Shown: piece by piece, positions 1-9,091 of the stretch
How the letters are laid out: each line of letters opens with the position of its first letter
Position numbering within the stretch: the stretch's first letter is position 1
From: RGIG8745 sp964554265
GTDB taxonomy: Bacteria; Bacteroidota; Bacteroidia; Bacteroidales; Bacteroidaceae
Reading direction: 5' to 3'
NCBI GenBank assembly: GCA_964554265.1
Contig: CAZKOB010000018.1
Coordinates: forward strand, 1 to 38,821
Length of the DNA: 38,821 nucleotides
Notes under the pieces: model-generated
What the model was told of the DNA's origin: nothing
Database searches by the model: none
What the model saw: only the letters and a program-made list of their open reading frames with translations
Made by a program: the position numbers and the translations under genes

Positions 1-50
1 GTGACTTTTAGTGATTTTTTGAGCTTTTCAGCCTCCCATTTGACCTATAG

Positions 51-170
51 GTCTTTCTTTTTGACACCTAAGCCTACCTATTGCGGACGGAACTCCGTTT
101 TCCGCTGCCGGAATCCATCTTTGTTTTTCATGGCATTGAAAAAATTCGATTGCGATTTTTTAAGAATCTA
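51..170 (+). repeat. Deleted remnant of the long intergenic repeat element (copy A)
   Basis: This stretch matches two separated blocks of the large element seen at 36986-37790. The first block is the polypyrimidine tract, TTGACAC and the TTGCGGACGGA motif (51-93). The second is the block with CCGCTGCCGGAATCC, TTTTTCATGGCATTGAAAAA and TTTTTTAAGAATC (95-170). About 200 bases that separate these blocks in complete copies are missing, and everything beyond the second block is absent. It therefore looks like a decayed copy with an internal deletion. No convincing gene is seen in 1-349; the reading frame running through it is repeat sequence. Confidence 0.8.
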
Positions 171-227
171 AAAATCAGATATATCCACCCATTGGAATTA
201 TGCAGAATGACGCAATGGCGAAGTCAG

Positions 228-278
228 GAAAAATGCGGAGAGCACAGAACCTGTGTCTTTTCAGATTCTGTGCCCCGC
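228..278 (-). terminator. Probable intrinsic terminator of the S46 peptidase gene
   Basis: Read leftward, GCGG and GCACAGAA pair with TTCTGTGC and CCGC around a loop of about 16 bases, followed by ATTTTTCC. It lies about 70 bases past the stop codon at 350. The stem has a small internal mismatch, so strength is uncertain. Confidence 0.5.
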
Positions 279-349
279 AGACTTTTGTCAGGATGTTGCA
301 TTGCTGCAACCGGTTGCTGTCGGAAAAGAATAGTTCCTGTGCGACCTGA

Positions 350-2455
350 TTATTCTAATGTAAGTTCTTTGATAAGACGTTTTGCCTTTCCGTAACTTTC
401 TATGACAGACAGCACATAGCGGATGTCCACACCTATGCAGCGCTGCATGTTGTTGTCGTACTTCAGGTCGCCGCTCATTGCTTCCCAGTTGCCGTCAAAA
501 GCAAGACCTATCAGACGTCCTTTGCCGTCGAACATACCGGAACCGGAATTGCCGCCTGTGATGTCGTTGTTGGTGAGGAAACACAACTGCATATCGCCGC
601 TGTGGCTGTCGGTATAACGGTTCCCGAACTTGCCTTTCTTCAGCCACTTGTATACTTGTGGCAGAAGTGTATAGTCGTCATTCTTCGGATTCTTCTCGAA
701 TTTGTCGGTAAGCGACTGAGGAAGTGTGTAATGTCCGTATCTCAAACCAGCAGAAGGCGAATATCCTTCCACAATTCCGTAGCTCATGCGCAGTGTGAAG
801 TTCGCATCCGGATAGTATTCACGGTCGCGGTTCATTGCGCGTACTCCTTCGCCCAGCTTTCTCTCGAATGGGGTAGGATTCTTTGTTCCGTACATTCTGT
901 ACAAGGAAGCGATGGCATCGGCGGCAACTCCAAGCATTGGGTCATCGCTGACAGCGGACAGACTTGTGGCCTCTGCAAGCTTTTCAGGATTTGCAAATAC
1001 GCTCTTTGAATAGAGGTCTTCTGTGTATGCATTGTAGTCTCCCTTGTAGTCTTTCTGTATGTGGGCATAGAATGCCGGGAGGAAAGCAGTGTCAGGGACA
1101 TGTTCCGCATAGTTCCTGATTAATGCGGCAAACACCTGTTTGTCTGTCCGGATGTCGATGTCCTTATATTCTTTTTCAATCTTTTTGCTGAAGTCGGCAT
1201 CATTTTCATTGACCTTGCCTATCATGTTGCGGACAATGAAGCGCAGAATGTCCGAGCCGCTCCAGAATGTTTCCTGCCATAAGGTCATGCTGTAGTAATT
1301 GTTGAAATTCTCGGAATATCTTGCACGTAAGGTATCGAGCACTCCGACGTATTGCGAATGTTTTGCAGAGTCCGCTGCCACCCATGCTTCAAAATCGGCT
1401 TCCAGTGCTTTCTTCTCATCGATGACACCCAGCTTCTTCAGCGCCTTGTTTTGTCCGATAGAATACTTCCAGTAGTTAGAACTTTGGGCATATTTGGCTG
1501 CATACATTATGCGTATGGCATCGCTCTTGCCCATGGCTTCCTTGAGAATGTCCTGTTTTACTCCGCGCACCTGAATACAGAGGTCGTTGGTGGTACGCAT
1601 CTCATTCTCTATGCCGAACGAACTCAGGTAGCGGTCCGTCCAACCCGGATAACCGAGGGTCATGCAATACGAACCTTCCTGATATCCTTGGAGTGAGACA
1701 TGTGCGTAGCGTATAGGATGGTAAGGTACATTGTCCTTGGAGTATTCTGCCGGCTTGTTGTTCTTGTCGGCATAAATGCGGAATACGCTGAAGTCGCATG
1801 TCTGACGAGGCCACATCCAGTTGTCCGTATCGCCTCCGAACTTGCCGAGGCTCTGTGGCGGAGCAAAGACCAGACGGACATCATCGAAACGCTGGTACAC
1901 GGAAAGATAGTATTTGCTTCCTTTGTAGAAGGCGTTTACTTCCGAATAGATGGAGTTCACGGTGTCGTCGACTTCCTCTATCAGTTTGCCGCTTATGCTG
2001 TCGATGAGGGCGGAACGGGTATTTTCGTCCATGTCCGGGGTGATGTCCTTCATAACCTTGTCGGTTACGTCTACTGTACGCAGGTGGAATGCGACATAGA
2101 GGTCCGGATTCGGCAGCTCATCCTTCTTGTTCTTGGCAAAGAATCCATTTGTCAGATAGTCGTGCTTGGGAGTGGAGTGTTCCTGTATGGCACTGAATCC
2201 GCAATGGTGGTTAGTGAATACTAACCCTTCATTGCTGACCACCACACCGGAACAGAATCCTCCGAACATGACAATGGCATTGTTGAGCGAAGGTCCGTCG
2301 GCATTGTAAAGCTCTTCCTGAGTCAGTTCAAGCCCGAGCGAATGCAGGATACTGTCTGTACGCTGCGAAAGATTGCATATCATCCACATTCCTTCGTCTG
2401 ATTTGGCGGAGAGAATGGAGACAAATGCAAACAACGATAAAATTAGTCTTTTCAT
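350..2455 (-). CDS. S46 family dipeptidyl-peptidase (DPP7/DPP11 type)
   Basis: A 701-residue serine exopeptidase of family S46, which releases dipeptides from the N-terminus of peptides in the periplasm; asaccharolytic and gut Bacteroidales use these enzymes to feed on protein. Residues 1-17 form a signal peptide. The chymotrypsin-like triad is visible: His in TNHHCG (about residue 84), Asp in the TCDF segment (about 221) and Ser in GGNSGS (about 637). Length is close to the family norm of roughly 710-720. The usual WMWPRHTGDF segment reads WMWPRQTCDF, an uncommon variant just before the catalytic Asp. Whether it prefers hydrophobic (DPP7) or acidic (DPP11) P1 residues cannot be settled by eye. 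It lies 57 bases behind the flippase gene on the same strand and may be co-transcribed with it. Family assignment is firm; specificity is open. Confidence 0.93.
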   Translation of the reverse strand: MKRLILSLFAFVSILSAKSDEGMWMICNLSQRTDSILHSLGLELTQEELYNADGPSLNNAIVMFGGFCSGVVVSNEGLVFTNHHCGFSAIQEHSTPKHDYLTNGFFAKNKKDELPNPDLYVAFHLRTVDVTDKVMKDITPDMDENTRSALIDSISGKLIEEVDDTVNSIYSEVNAFYKGSKYYLSVYQRFDDVRLVFAPPQSLGKFGGDTDNWMWPRQTCDFSVFRIYADKNNKPAEYSKDNVPYHPIRYAHVSLQGYQEGSYCMTLGYPGWTDRYLSSFGIENEMRTTNDLCIQVRGVKQDILKEAMGKSDAIRIMYAAKYAQSSNYWKYSIGQNKALKKLGVIDEKKALEADFEAWVAADSAKHSQYVGVLDTLRARYSENFNNYYSMTLWQETFWSGSDILRFIVRNMIGKVNENDADFSKKIEKEYKDIDIRTDKQVFAALIRNYAEHVPDTAFLPAFYAHIQKDYKGDYNAYTEDLYSKSVFANPEKLAEATSLSAVSDDPMLGVAADAIASLYRMYGTKNPTPFERKLGEGVRAMNRDREYYPDANFTLRMSYGIVEGYSPSAGLRYGHYTLPQSLTDKFEKNPKNDDYTLLPQVYKWLKKGKFGNRYTDSHSGDMQLCFLTNNDITGGNSGSGMFDGKGRLIGLAFDGNWEAMSGDLKYDNNMQRCIGVDIRYVLSVIESYGKAKRLIKELTLE

Positions 2456-2512
2456 TTATGTGGAATTTTAAGTTCTTGCTTTATGGATTTCTTGTTCCTT
2501 GGCCTTCGGTCG

Positions 2513-4009
2513 TTACTTCCTGAATTTTTTCCCTATCACAGGCAGGGAAGACAAAGGCAGGTCATGATGTATGGTATAGGCGAGGAAGAGGATGATAAGA
2601 ATGGTGTTGACGGCTATTCTTGCCGGCAGCGGCCATGTGTGCGGCAGCAGAGTCATGATGGCGAAGAAGACAATGGTTATCAGCACATATATGCCGATGC
2701 TCTTCAGCGGATAGTCCACCGGATTCTTCTTCTGCCCCACGAAGTAGGACAACAGCATGGATGTGGCATATCCTGCAAATCCTCCCCATGCACAAGCCAT
2801 GTATCCGTATTGGGGTATAAATAAGATGTTCACGGTTATCAGCACGGTACAGCCTGCAAGAGAAAACCATGCACCCCATATCGTCTTGTCTATCAGCTTA
2901 TACCAGAAAGATAGATTGAAATATATGCCCATCATGATTTCTGCCGCCATTACGATCGGAACGACGCGCAGCCCGTCCCAATAGTCGCGGGCGATGATAT
3001 ATTTCAGTATGTCCATGTAGCCGATTACGCAGAGGAAAGCCAGCAGAGTGAATATGATAAAGAACTTCATGGCAGTTGCGTAGGTGCTTCCCTTGTCTTT
3101 GTCCTTGTTCTTGCTGAATACAAACGGTTCGTACGCATACCGGAAAGCCTGTGTGATCATTGCCATAATCATGGCTATCTTCACACATGCGCCGTATATT
3201 CCAAGCTGTACGGTGCCTTCGTTTGTATCTCCGTAGACTTTCGGGAAAATCATCTTGTCGACGCTCTGGTTCAATATGCCTGCTATGCCGAGTATCAATA
3301 TAGGCCATGAATAGGAAAGCATACGACACATAAGTTTCTTGTCGAATTTCCATCTGACCCCGAACAGTTCAGGTATGAAAAATGCTGTCATTGATGCCGT
3401 ACAGACAAGGTTTATGCCGAAAGCGTATCCCACACCCACTCCGGGTTTGTATATGATTCCCGCTTCTTCCGGATATTTTGCATACAATGAGGGAAGTATG
3501 GCAAAATAGAGCAGGTTCAAAGTGATGGTCATCACTATAAACAGGAGTTTCAATGCGGCGAATTTTACAGGCCGTTTTTTATATCGAAGATAAGAGAATG
3601 GTATTGCCTGACAAGCATCTATGGCCACGACACTTGCCATCATTCCTATATATTCCGGATGGTCTGCATATCCCATTGCCGATGCTATCGGAGCAAGAAA
3701 GCAGAATACGGCCGCAACGAAAGTCAGTGACAGCGTACCGACCATTATCAATGTGGTGGTATACACCGTATCCGGTTCTTCTCCTTCTTTGTTTGCAAAT
3801 CTGAAGAATGTGGTCTCCATACCGAATGTCAGCAATACGAGTATAAGTGCCACATACGCATATATGTTGGTGATAATGCCGTAGCCGCCGCTCTCGGCTG
3901 CAAGCTTGGCTGTATAGAGCGGCACGAGCAAATAGTTGAGAAAACGTCCTACAATACTGCTCAGTCCGTATATAGCAGTCTCTTTTGCCAGTGATTTTAA
4001 GTTTGCCAT
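2513..4009 (-). CDS. Oligosaccharide/lipopolysaccharide flippase (Wzx-like, MOP superfamily)
   Basis: A 498-residue polytopic membrane protein with about 12-14 hydrophobic segments and short charged loops. The N-terminus (LAKETAIYGLSSIVGRFLNYLLVPLYT) is typical of polysaccharide-biosynthesis flippases of the MOP/MATE superfamily, which move undecaprenyl-linked glycans across the inner membrane. Such genes often sit next to ruvB in Bacteroidales; here ruvB ends 143 bases upstream and the S46 peptidase starts 57 bases downstream, all on the minus strand, so a ruvB-flippase-peptidase transcript is possible. No glycosyltransferase or other polysaccharide gene is nearby, so the substrate is unknown. 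The ATG at 4009 begins a plausible MANLKSLAKE N-terminus. No TAnnTTTG motif was found in its upstream gap. Confidence 0.88.
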   Translation of the reverse strand: MANLKSLAKETAIYGLSSIVGRFLNYLLVPLYTAKLAAESGGYGIITNIYAYVALILVLLTFGMETTFFRFANKEGEEPDTVYTTTLIMVGTLSLTFVAAVFCFLAPIASAMGYADHPEYIGMMASVVAIDACQAIPFSYLRYKKRPVKFAALKLLFIVMTITLNLLYFAILPSLYAKYPEEAGIIYKPGVGVGYAFGINLVCTASMTAFFIPELFGVRWKFDKKLMCRMLSYSWPILILGIAGILNQSVDKMIFPKVYGDTNEGTVQLGIYGACVKIAMIMAMITQAFRYAYEPFVFSKNKDKDKGSTYATAMKFFIIFTLLAFLCVIGYMDILKYIIARDYWDGLRVVPIVMAAEIMMGIYFNLSFWYKLIDKTIWGAWFSLAGCTVLITVNILFIPQYGYMACAWGGFAGYATSMLLSYFVGQKKNPVDYPLKSIGIYVLITIVFFAIMTLLPHTWPLPARIAVNTILIILFLAYTIHHDLPLSSLPVIGKKFRK

Positions 4010-4152
4010 CTTTGTTTGAGTTTTTTAGACTTTGAGAAGTTGCAGAAGGTTGGGGTTATAGTGTGTATTGGGATTGCGACACGGCAAATTGCTTGTCTGC
4101 CTATGACTCCATAATCTCAAATCTCTATAGACGCGCTGAGCCTGATATAATC

Positions 4153-5190
4153 TTAAAAAAGGCTTCTCATGCCGTCTTTCATGTCGGGATAAAACGAACG
4201 TCCCAGATGTTTGTAGGCAAGTTCGGTGACTTCTCTGCCTCGAGGAGTGCGCTTGATGAATCCTTCCTTGATAAGGAACGGTTCGTACACCTCTTCCACC
4301 GTGCCGCTGTCTTCACCGATGGCTGTGGCTATGGTGCCGACCCCGACCGGACCGCCTTTGAACTTGTCTATGATGGTTGTCAGAATTTTGTTGTCTATTT
4401 CGTCAAGTCCGAACTTGTCGATATTCAGTGCTTCAAGTGCAATGTGAGCTATTTGCAGGTTGATGCGTCCGTTGCCCTTTACCTGTGCGAAGTCGCGGAC
4501 GCGGCGCAGCAGTGCGTTGGCTATACGTGGAGTGCCTCGGCTGCGGCCTGCAATTTCACCGGCTGCATCTTTGTCGCAAGGCACGCCGAGAAGCGTGGCG
4601 GAACGGAGTATAATCTTTGTAAGCACCTCGGCGTCGTAATATTCCAGATGAAGGTTGATGCCGAAGCGTGCGCGCAGAGGGGCTGTCAGCAGTCCGCTCC
4701 GTGTTGTCGCCCCGACGAGTGTGAAAGGGTTGAGGTCGATTTGGATGCTCCGTGCCGACGGACCTTTGTCTATCATGATGTCGATGCGGTAGTCTTCCAT
4801 AGCGGAATAAAGATATTCCTCGACCACGGGCGACAAACGGTGTATCTCATCGATGAAGAGCACATCGTTCTCTTCAAGTGAGGTCAGGATACCGGCGAGA
4901 TCGCCCGGTTTGTCGAGCACCGGACCGGAAGTGACCTTGAAACCGACGCCCAGTTCGTTGGCGATGATGTTCGACAAGGTCGTCTTGCCAAGTCCGGGAG
5001 GTCCGTGTAGCAGTGTATGGTCGAGAGGTTCTCCTCTGTATTTTGCCGCTTCGACAAAGATGCTCAGATTTTCCACCACTTTCGACTGGCCGCTGAAATC
5101 GTCGAATCTCAATGGGCGCAGTGCGTTTTCAAAATCTTTCTCCTTTGCCGACAAATATTGTTCTTCGCGTATGTCAAAGCTGTCTGCCAT
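4153..5190 (-). CDS. ruvB: Holliday junction branch-migration helicase RuvB
   Basis: RuvB is the hexameric AAA+ motor that, with RuvA, drives branch migration of Holliday junctions during recombinational repair. The protein from the chosen start is 345 residues, the usual family length. Walker A GPPGLGKT is at about 63-70 and Walker B FIDEIH at about 112-117; TTRSGLLTAPLRARFG is the sensor/arginine-finger region, and the C-terminal winged helix has RTPRGR. An upstream in-frame ATG at 5256 would add 22 residues, but a TAATTTTG promoter motif lies at 5217-5224, between the two candidates, and the family normally starts with MADSFDIREEQ-like sequence. The ATG at 5190 is therefore preferred. The region upstream is filled by repeat copy B, so this promoter sits just outside the element. 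Confidence 0.97.
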   Translation of the reverse strand: MADSFDIREEQYLSAKEKDFENALRPLRFDDFSGQSKVVENLSIFVEAAKYRGEPLDHTLLHGPPGLGKTTLSNIIANELGVGFKVTSGPVLDKPGDLAGILTSLEENDVLFIDEIHRLSPVVEEYLYSAMEDYRIDIMIDKGPSARSIQIDLNPFTLVGATTRSGLLTAPLRARFGINLHLEYYDAEVLTKIILRSATLLGVPCDKDAAGEIAGRSRGTPRIANALLRRVRDFAQVKGNGRINLQIAHIALEALNIDKFGLDEIDNKILTTIIDKFKGGPVGVGTIATAIGEDSGTVEEVYEPFLIKEGFIKRTPRGREVTELAYKHLGRSFYPDMKDGMRSLF

Positions 5191-5216
5191 ATTCTGTTGT
5201 AGTTGTGTATCAGATG

Positions 5217-5224
5217 CAAAATTA
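5217..5224 (-). promoter_or_regulatory. Putative Bacteroidales -7 element (TAATTTTG) of ruvB
   Basis: On the minus strand this reads TAATTTTG, matching TAnnTTTG, about 26 bases before the ruvB ATG at 5190. No good TTTG is present at the expected -33 distance, so support comes from the -7 box and its position. It helps decide the start codon. Confidence 0.5.
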
Positions 5225-5324
5225 GACAAAAGCTTTGACATTTCGGGATTTTTCAAGACATAGTTTCATCGTTTTCTTTTTTCCTGATAATATGGATTCC
5301 TCTGTTGCTTTAACTTGGAGTTTC

Positions 5325-6140
5325 TTCCTCACTTCGTCATCGTGTCACAAAAAGAAATCTCATCGTTTCTGCTTGTCATTAATTACGGGCTTTTTCTGAC
5401 AATCTGAAAATGTTAAAATTCAAGGCCCCGAGAATCGCATAAAATCGGCCGAACCTTGCCGAAGTTCTGTTTGCGCGATTCCAAGGCCGTTTTCAGGCCT
5501 TGAACCGCGAATGTAAAAATAGTATAAATTGCATTCTCAAAAGATACATTTATTCACATTAGCGTGTGTTTCGCCTGAAAAAAGAGTACGCTGAAAATCA
5601 ATTTCGTTCACCTTGAAAATGGTTTTAAAGTGCCTTGTAAAAAATTTTTCAAGGTGAACGAAATTGATTTTCAAGGTGAACGAGTTCGAGAATGTCCGTT
5701 TTTCGGACTGAAACTGGATGTTGCACAATATCAATTCTTAAAAAAATTAAATCGTTTTTTTCAACGTCACGAAAAACAAAGACGGATTCCGGCGGTGAAA
5801 AACAGGAATCTTGGACAAATATTTTTATAACTTACTGATTATCAATACATCCTATTTTTGTTACAACCTGTACTTCTTGCACCTAAAACTGCATCGTCTT
5901 GCAGAAATAGTACTTCGTTGATTATCAATCTCTTATCAATGAAACTTCAAAAATTCGGCAACAGACCAAATGTAAACGAATCTTAATTATGTTAATAAAG
6001 TTCCGTCCGCAATAGATGGGCTTAGTGTCAAAAAGAAAGAAGAAAAGTCTCTGAGAAAGACAATTGCTTTTGCCGGTTTATTCACAGACTACAACCATAA
6101 GAATCACGACGGAGGAGTCTGTGGATACACCGGCTTAAAA
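5325..6140 (-). repeat. Long structured intergenic repeat element, copy B
   Basis: A near-complete copy in minus orientation (terminal hairpin at the right, tail at the left). Parts, right to left: imperfect hairpin 6072-6134 with GCCGGT and CACAGACT arms; the TTGACACTAAGCC and TTGCGGACGGA block around 6000-6045; an AT-rich stretch; the central core, where 5594-5619 and 5646-5671 are perfect 26-bp inverted repeats around a 26-base spacer and a third TTTTCAAGGTGAACGA unit overlaps the right arm with a 22-base period; the AATCGC hairpin near 5431-5480; and a tail starting GTGACAC. The core 5571-5688 differs from copy E (37441-37558) at one base in 118. It fills most of the 970-base gap between ruvB and ribD. 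No protein gene is supported here. Confidence 0.9.
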
Positions 6141-6161
6141 TCATAAGAGGAGTCTTTTTCC

Positions 6162-7178
6162 TTAGAGATGGAAAATCTTATAGCTGTATTCCGGTTGGAT
6201 AACAGGGGCCTTTACTCCATCATACAGCATCTTGTTTCCGGTCTCAATATAAGCCTCATCCCACAGATTGTCATCTATAAAACTCTGTAACAATTCACGC
6301 CCCCCCTCGACGAGCAGAGTCTGTACGCCGCGCTTGTAGAGTTCTTCCAGTATTTGCGGGATAATGTCACATTTGAAATCGATTGGAAGTGTCTCAATGT
6401 TCTCATGCTTGATTTGCGGCTTGATGTCAGATGAAGAAAAGACCAATGTAGGGACGGTACCATCGAACACGTGAAGCGAAGAGGGAAGTTTTCCCAGCCT
6501 GTCTACCACTATACGGACAGGATTGTTTCCATACCAGTCGCGAGTTGTCAGTGATGGGTTATCGAGGAGCGCGGTGCGACGTCCTACAATTATAGCCTGA
6601 TGTTCGGCACGGCGCTTGTGCCCCAACATCCGAGTGTAGCCGTTGGAGATTATGGCTCGCGGCTTGTCGCTGCATGTGTCGATAAAACCGTCTGCACTCT
6701 GTGCCCATTTCAATGTAACGAAAGGACGGTGCTTGCTATGGAACGTCATAAAACGCTTGTTCAATTCCATGCATTCACTTTCAAGAACACCTACTGTTAC
6801 TTCTATTCCTGCATCACGGAGTTTTTGTATTCCTCGTCCATAGACTTTGGCGAAAGGGTCTACACATCCCACAACCGCACGGTGCAATTTCTTCTGTATG
6901 ATAAGATCTGCACATGGTGGTGTCTTTCCATAGTGGGCGCAAGGTTCAAGACTTACATATATTGTAGACTTGCAAAGCAGATGCATATCTTCTTCTTTTA
7001 CTGAAGCAATGGCATTTACCTCTGCGTGTCCTTCTCCGCATCGTACATGATACCCCTCGCCTATAATTCTTCCGTCACATACAATTACTGCACCTACCAT
7101 TGGGTTCGGTTGTGCATTCTTTCTTCCGTTGGCTGCAAGCTGCAAGCAGCGTCGCATGTATATTTCATCGGTTGTCAT
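6162..7178 (-). CDS. ribD: Bifunctional riboflavin biosynthesis deaminase/reductase RibD
   Basis: Carries out two consecutive riboflavin steps: deamination of 2,5-diamino-6-ribosylamino-4(3H)-pyrimidinone 5'-phosphate, then NADPH-dependent reduction of the ribosyl side chain. The N-terminal zinc deaminase domain (about 1-145) has HAEVNAI with HAE at 51-53 and the LEPCAHYGKTPPC motif with zinc ligands at about C80 and C89. The C-terminal reductase domain (about 146-338) has VTLKWAQSADG and LLVEGGREL. The 338-residue length is normal. No other rib gene is present, consistent with dispersed riboflavin genes in this phylum. It is transcribed leftward into the hairpin end of repeat copy B, which starts about 20 bases past its stop. 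The ATG at 7178 (MTTDEIYMRRCL) fits the family. Confidence 0.96.
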   Translation of the reverse strand: MTTDEIYMRRCLQLAANGRKNAQPNPMVGAVIVCDGRIIGEGYHVRCGEGHAEVNAIASVKEEDMHLLCKSTIYVSLEPCAHYGKTPPCADLIIQKKLHRAVVGCVDPFAKVYGRGIQKLRDAGIEVTVGVLESECMELNKRFMTFHSKHRPFVTLKWAQSADGFIDTCSDKPRAIISNGYTRMLGHKRRAEHQAIIVGRRTALLDNPSLTTRDWYGNNPVRIVVDRLGKLPSSLHVFDGTVPTLVFSSSDIKPQIKHENIETLPIDFKCDIIPQILEELYKRGVQTLLVEGGRELLQSFIDDNLWDEAYIETGNKMLYDGVKAPVIQPEYSYKIFHL

Positions 7179-7335
7179 AGTCCATACTATAAAATGTAGC
7201 GGCAGGAAAAGGCTGCTACCGGTTTATACAATATTTTGTAGGCAAAATAAGGAATTTCCAACAGGTGTTCAAACTGCAACTGAATAAAAAACTCATTATC
7301 GCTGCATTTCTTTCAAGATATTTAACAAAATGCAG

Positions 7336-7343
7336 TAACTTTG
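7336..7343 (+). promoter_or_regulatory. Putative -7 element (TAACTTTG) of the SulP gene
   Basis: TAACTTTG fits TAnnTTTG. A TTTC lies 21 bases upstream as a weak -33 box. It predicts a leader of roughly 45 bases before the ATG at 7397. Confidence 0.6.
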
Positions 7344-7396
7344 CAGCTTCAAAATAAAAAAGGTAAAAAGAATACAAATTAAAGGCTACAAAAAAA

Positions 7397-9070
7397 ATGA
7401 AAATGTTAAAATCAAGACCGGAGCTGCTGAACACACTACGCAGCTACAACAAACAGAAGTTCATGGCCGATCTGATGGCGGGAATAATAGTGGGCATTGT
7501 GGCTCTTCCGCTTGCCATCGCATTTGGCATTGCTTCCGGAGTATCTCCTGAGAAAGGAATATTGACGGCCATTGTGGCCGGATTCGCCATCTCTCTCTTT
7601 GGCGGAAGCAGGGTGCAGATAGGAGGTCCTACCGGAGCGTTCATCGTGATTATTTATGGTATTATACAGCAATATGGACTTGAGGGACTTGCCATAGCGA
7701 CGGTGCTTGCCGGAGCATTCCTCATATTGTTGGGAGTGTTTCGTCTTGGTACTATCATCAGATATATCCCTTACCCTATTGTGGTAGGATTCACAAGCGG
7801 TATTGCTCTTACCATTTTTACAACTCAGATCAAAGACCTTTTCGGTCTGACGATAGAAGGCGGAGTTCCTGCCGATTTCATTTCAAAATGGGGTGTATAC
7901 GGACAGAATTTTTCTTCTGCAGATATTCCGACCACAATTGTCGGGATAATGTCTGTTGTCATAATTGCTGTTACTCCAAAATTCTCGAAGAAGATTCCCG
8001 GATCGTTGATAGCTATAATTGTCATGACCATTGCCGGTGTAGTGATGACCGACTTTTTCGGAATACATGTAGATACGATTGGAGACCGCTTCAGAATTGA
8101 TCCTTCAATGCCGGAGGCAAATGTTCCGGATATGAATTGGGAGACTATAAAAGGCCTTATTTCTCCGGCTATCACTATTGCTGTACTTGGAGCTATAGAG
8201 TCGTTGCTGTCTGCAACGGTTGCCGATGGTATCATCGGACGTCGGCATGATTCTAACCAGGAATTGATAGGACAAGGTATTGCAAATATCATTTCGCCCA
8301 TATTTGGCGGTATTCCCGCAACGGGGGCTATAGCCCGTACAATGACCAATATCAATAATGGGGGAAAAACTCCTGTTGCCGGTATTATACATGCTATAGT
8401 GTTGCTGTTGATATATTTTTTCCTTATGCCTTATGCACAGTACATCCCGATGTCGTGTCTGGCCGGAGTGCTTGTCGTTGTATCCTATAACATGAGCGGA
8501 TGGCGTACGGTACGTGAACTTATGCATAATCCCAAATCAGATGTGGTGGTACTTTGGCTTACATTCGTATTGACTGTGGTGTTCGACCTTACTATTGCCA
8601 TAGAAGTGGGATTGGTGCTTGCATGTCTGCTTTGCATGCGGCGAATGGCAGAAACCACACAAGTTTCTGTACTTACGGACGAAATCGATCCTAACGAGGA
8701 AAGTGATATAGAAGTGTTGAATGTCGAACATCTTGTCATACCCGAGGGGGTGGAAGTCTATGAAATAAACGGTCCTTATTTCTTTGGTGTCGCAAGTAAA
8801 TTCGAGGATATCATGGCCGGTCAGAAAGATCGTCCGAAAGTCCGCATTATCCGTATGCGTAAGATTCCTTTCATAGATTCAACGGGAATACACAATCTGA
8901 CCAACCTCATATCTATGAGTAACAAAGAAGGAATAAAAGTCATTCTTTCCGGAGTAAACGACTATGTAAAGTCCATACTTGAAAAAAATGGCTTTAATGA
9001 ATTGCTTGGTAAGGAAAATATCTGCCCTAATATAAATGTGGCTCTTGAAACAGCGAAACTGCAACTTTAA
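7397..9070 (+). CDS. SulP family inorganic anion transporter with STAS domain
   Basis: A 557-residue SLC26/SulP secondary transporter of the inner membrane. The first 430 residues or so are hydrophobic with 10-14 membrane segments, including the glycine-rich GGSRVQIGGPTGAF stretch that forms part of the anion site. The C-terminal cytoplasmic STAS domain (about 445-557) contains IPFIDSTGIHNL, the loop that resembles anti-sigma antagonists. Family members carry sulfate, bicarbonate or C4-dicarboxylates; which one applies here cannot be told, and no sulfate-assimilation or carbonic anhydrase gene is adjacent. It has its own TAACTTTG promoter motif, is divergent from ribD, and converges on rnr, with a strong hairpin between them. 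A second in-frame ATG two codons later is possible but changes little. Confidence 0.95.
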   Translation: MKMLKSRPELLNTLRSYNKQKFMADLMAGIIVGIVALPLAIAFGIASGVSPEKGILTAIVAGFAISLFGGSRVQIGGPTGAFIVIIYGIIQQYGLEGLAIATVLAGAFLILLGVFRLGTIIRYIPYPIVVGFTSGIALTIFTTQIKDLFGLTIEGGVPADFISKWGVYGQNFSSADIPTTIVGIMSVVIIAVTPKFSKKIPGSLIAIIVMTIAGVVMTDFFGIHVDTIGDRFRIDPSMPEANVPDMNWETIKGLISPAITIAVLGAIESLLSATVADGIIGRRHDSNQELIGQGIANIISPIFGGIPATGAIARTMTNINNGGKTPVAGIIHAIVLLLIYFFLMPYAQYIPMSCLAGVLVVVSYNMSGWRTVRELMHNPKSDVVVLWLTFVLTVVFDLTIAIEVGLVLACLLCMRRMAETTQVSVLTDEIDPNEESDIEVLNVEHLVIPEGVEVYEINGPYFFGVASKFEDIMAGQKDRPKVRIIRMRKIPFIDSTGIHNLTNLISMSNKEGIKVILSGVNDYVKSILEKNGFNELLGKENICPNINVALETAKLQL

Positions 9071-9091
9071 TTGAATCTTGTAATATCCATC

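Noticed and set aside
81..395. A 104-codon open frame near the left edge
   Set aside because: It runs through the repeat remnant, the putative terminator and the 3' end of the S46 gene; no homology-like features.
4063..4881. A 272-codon open frame on the plus strand
   Set aside because: It lies antisense to ruvB, whose protein is fully conserved; the frame shows no recognisable domain and is a codon-bias shadow.
5594..5688. Possible mini CRISPR array in the element core
   Set aside because: Only three units, one inverted, with no spacer diversity and no cas genes.
6072..6134. Terminal hairpin of copy B as a simple ribD terminator
   Set aside because: Read leftward it is not followed by a T-tract and homologous hairpins follow unrelated genes, so it is treated as part of the element; a termination role remains possible.
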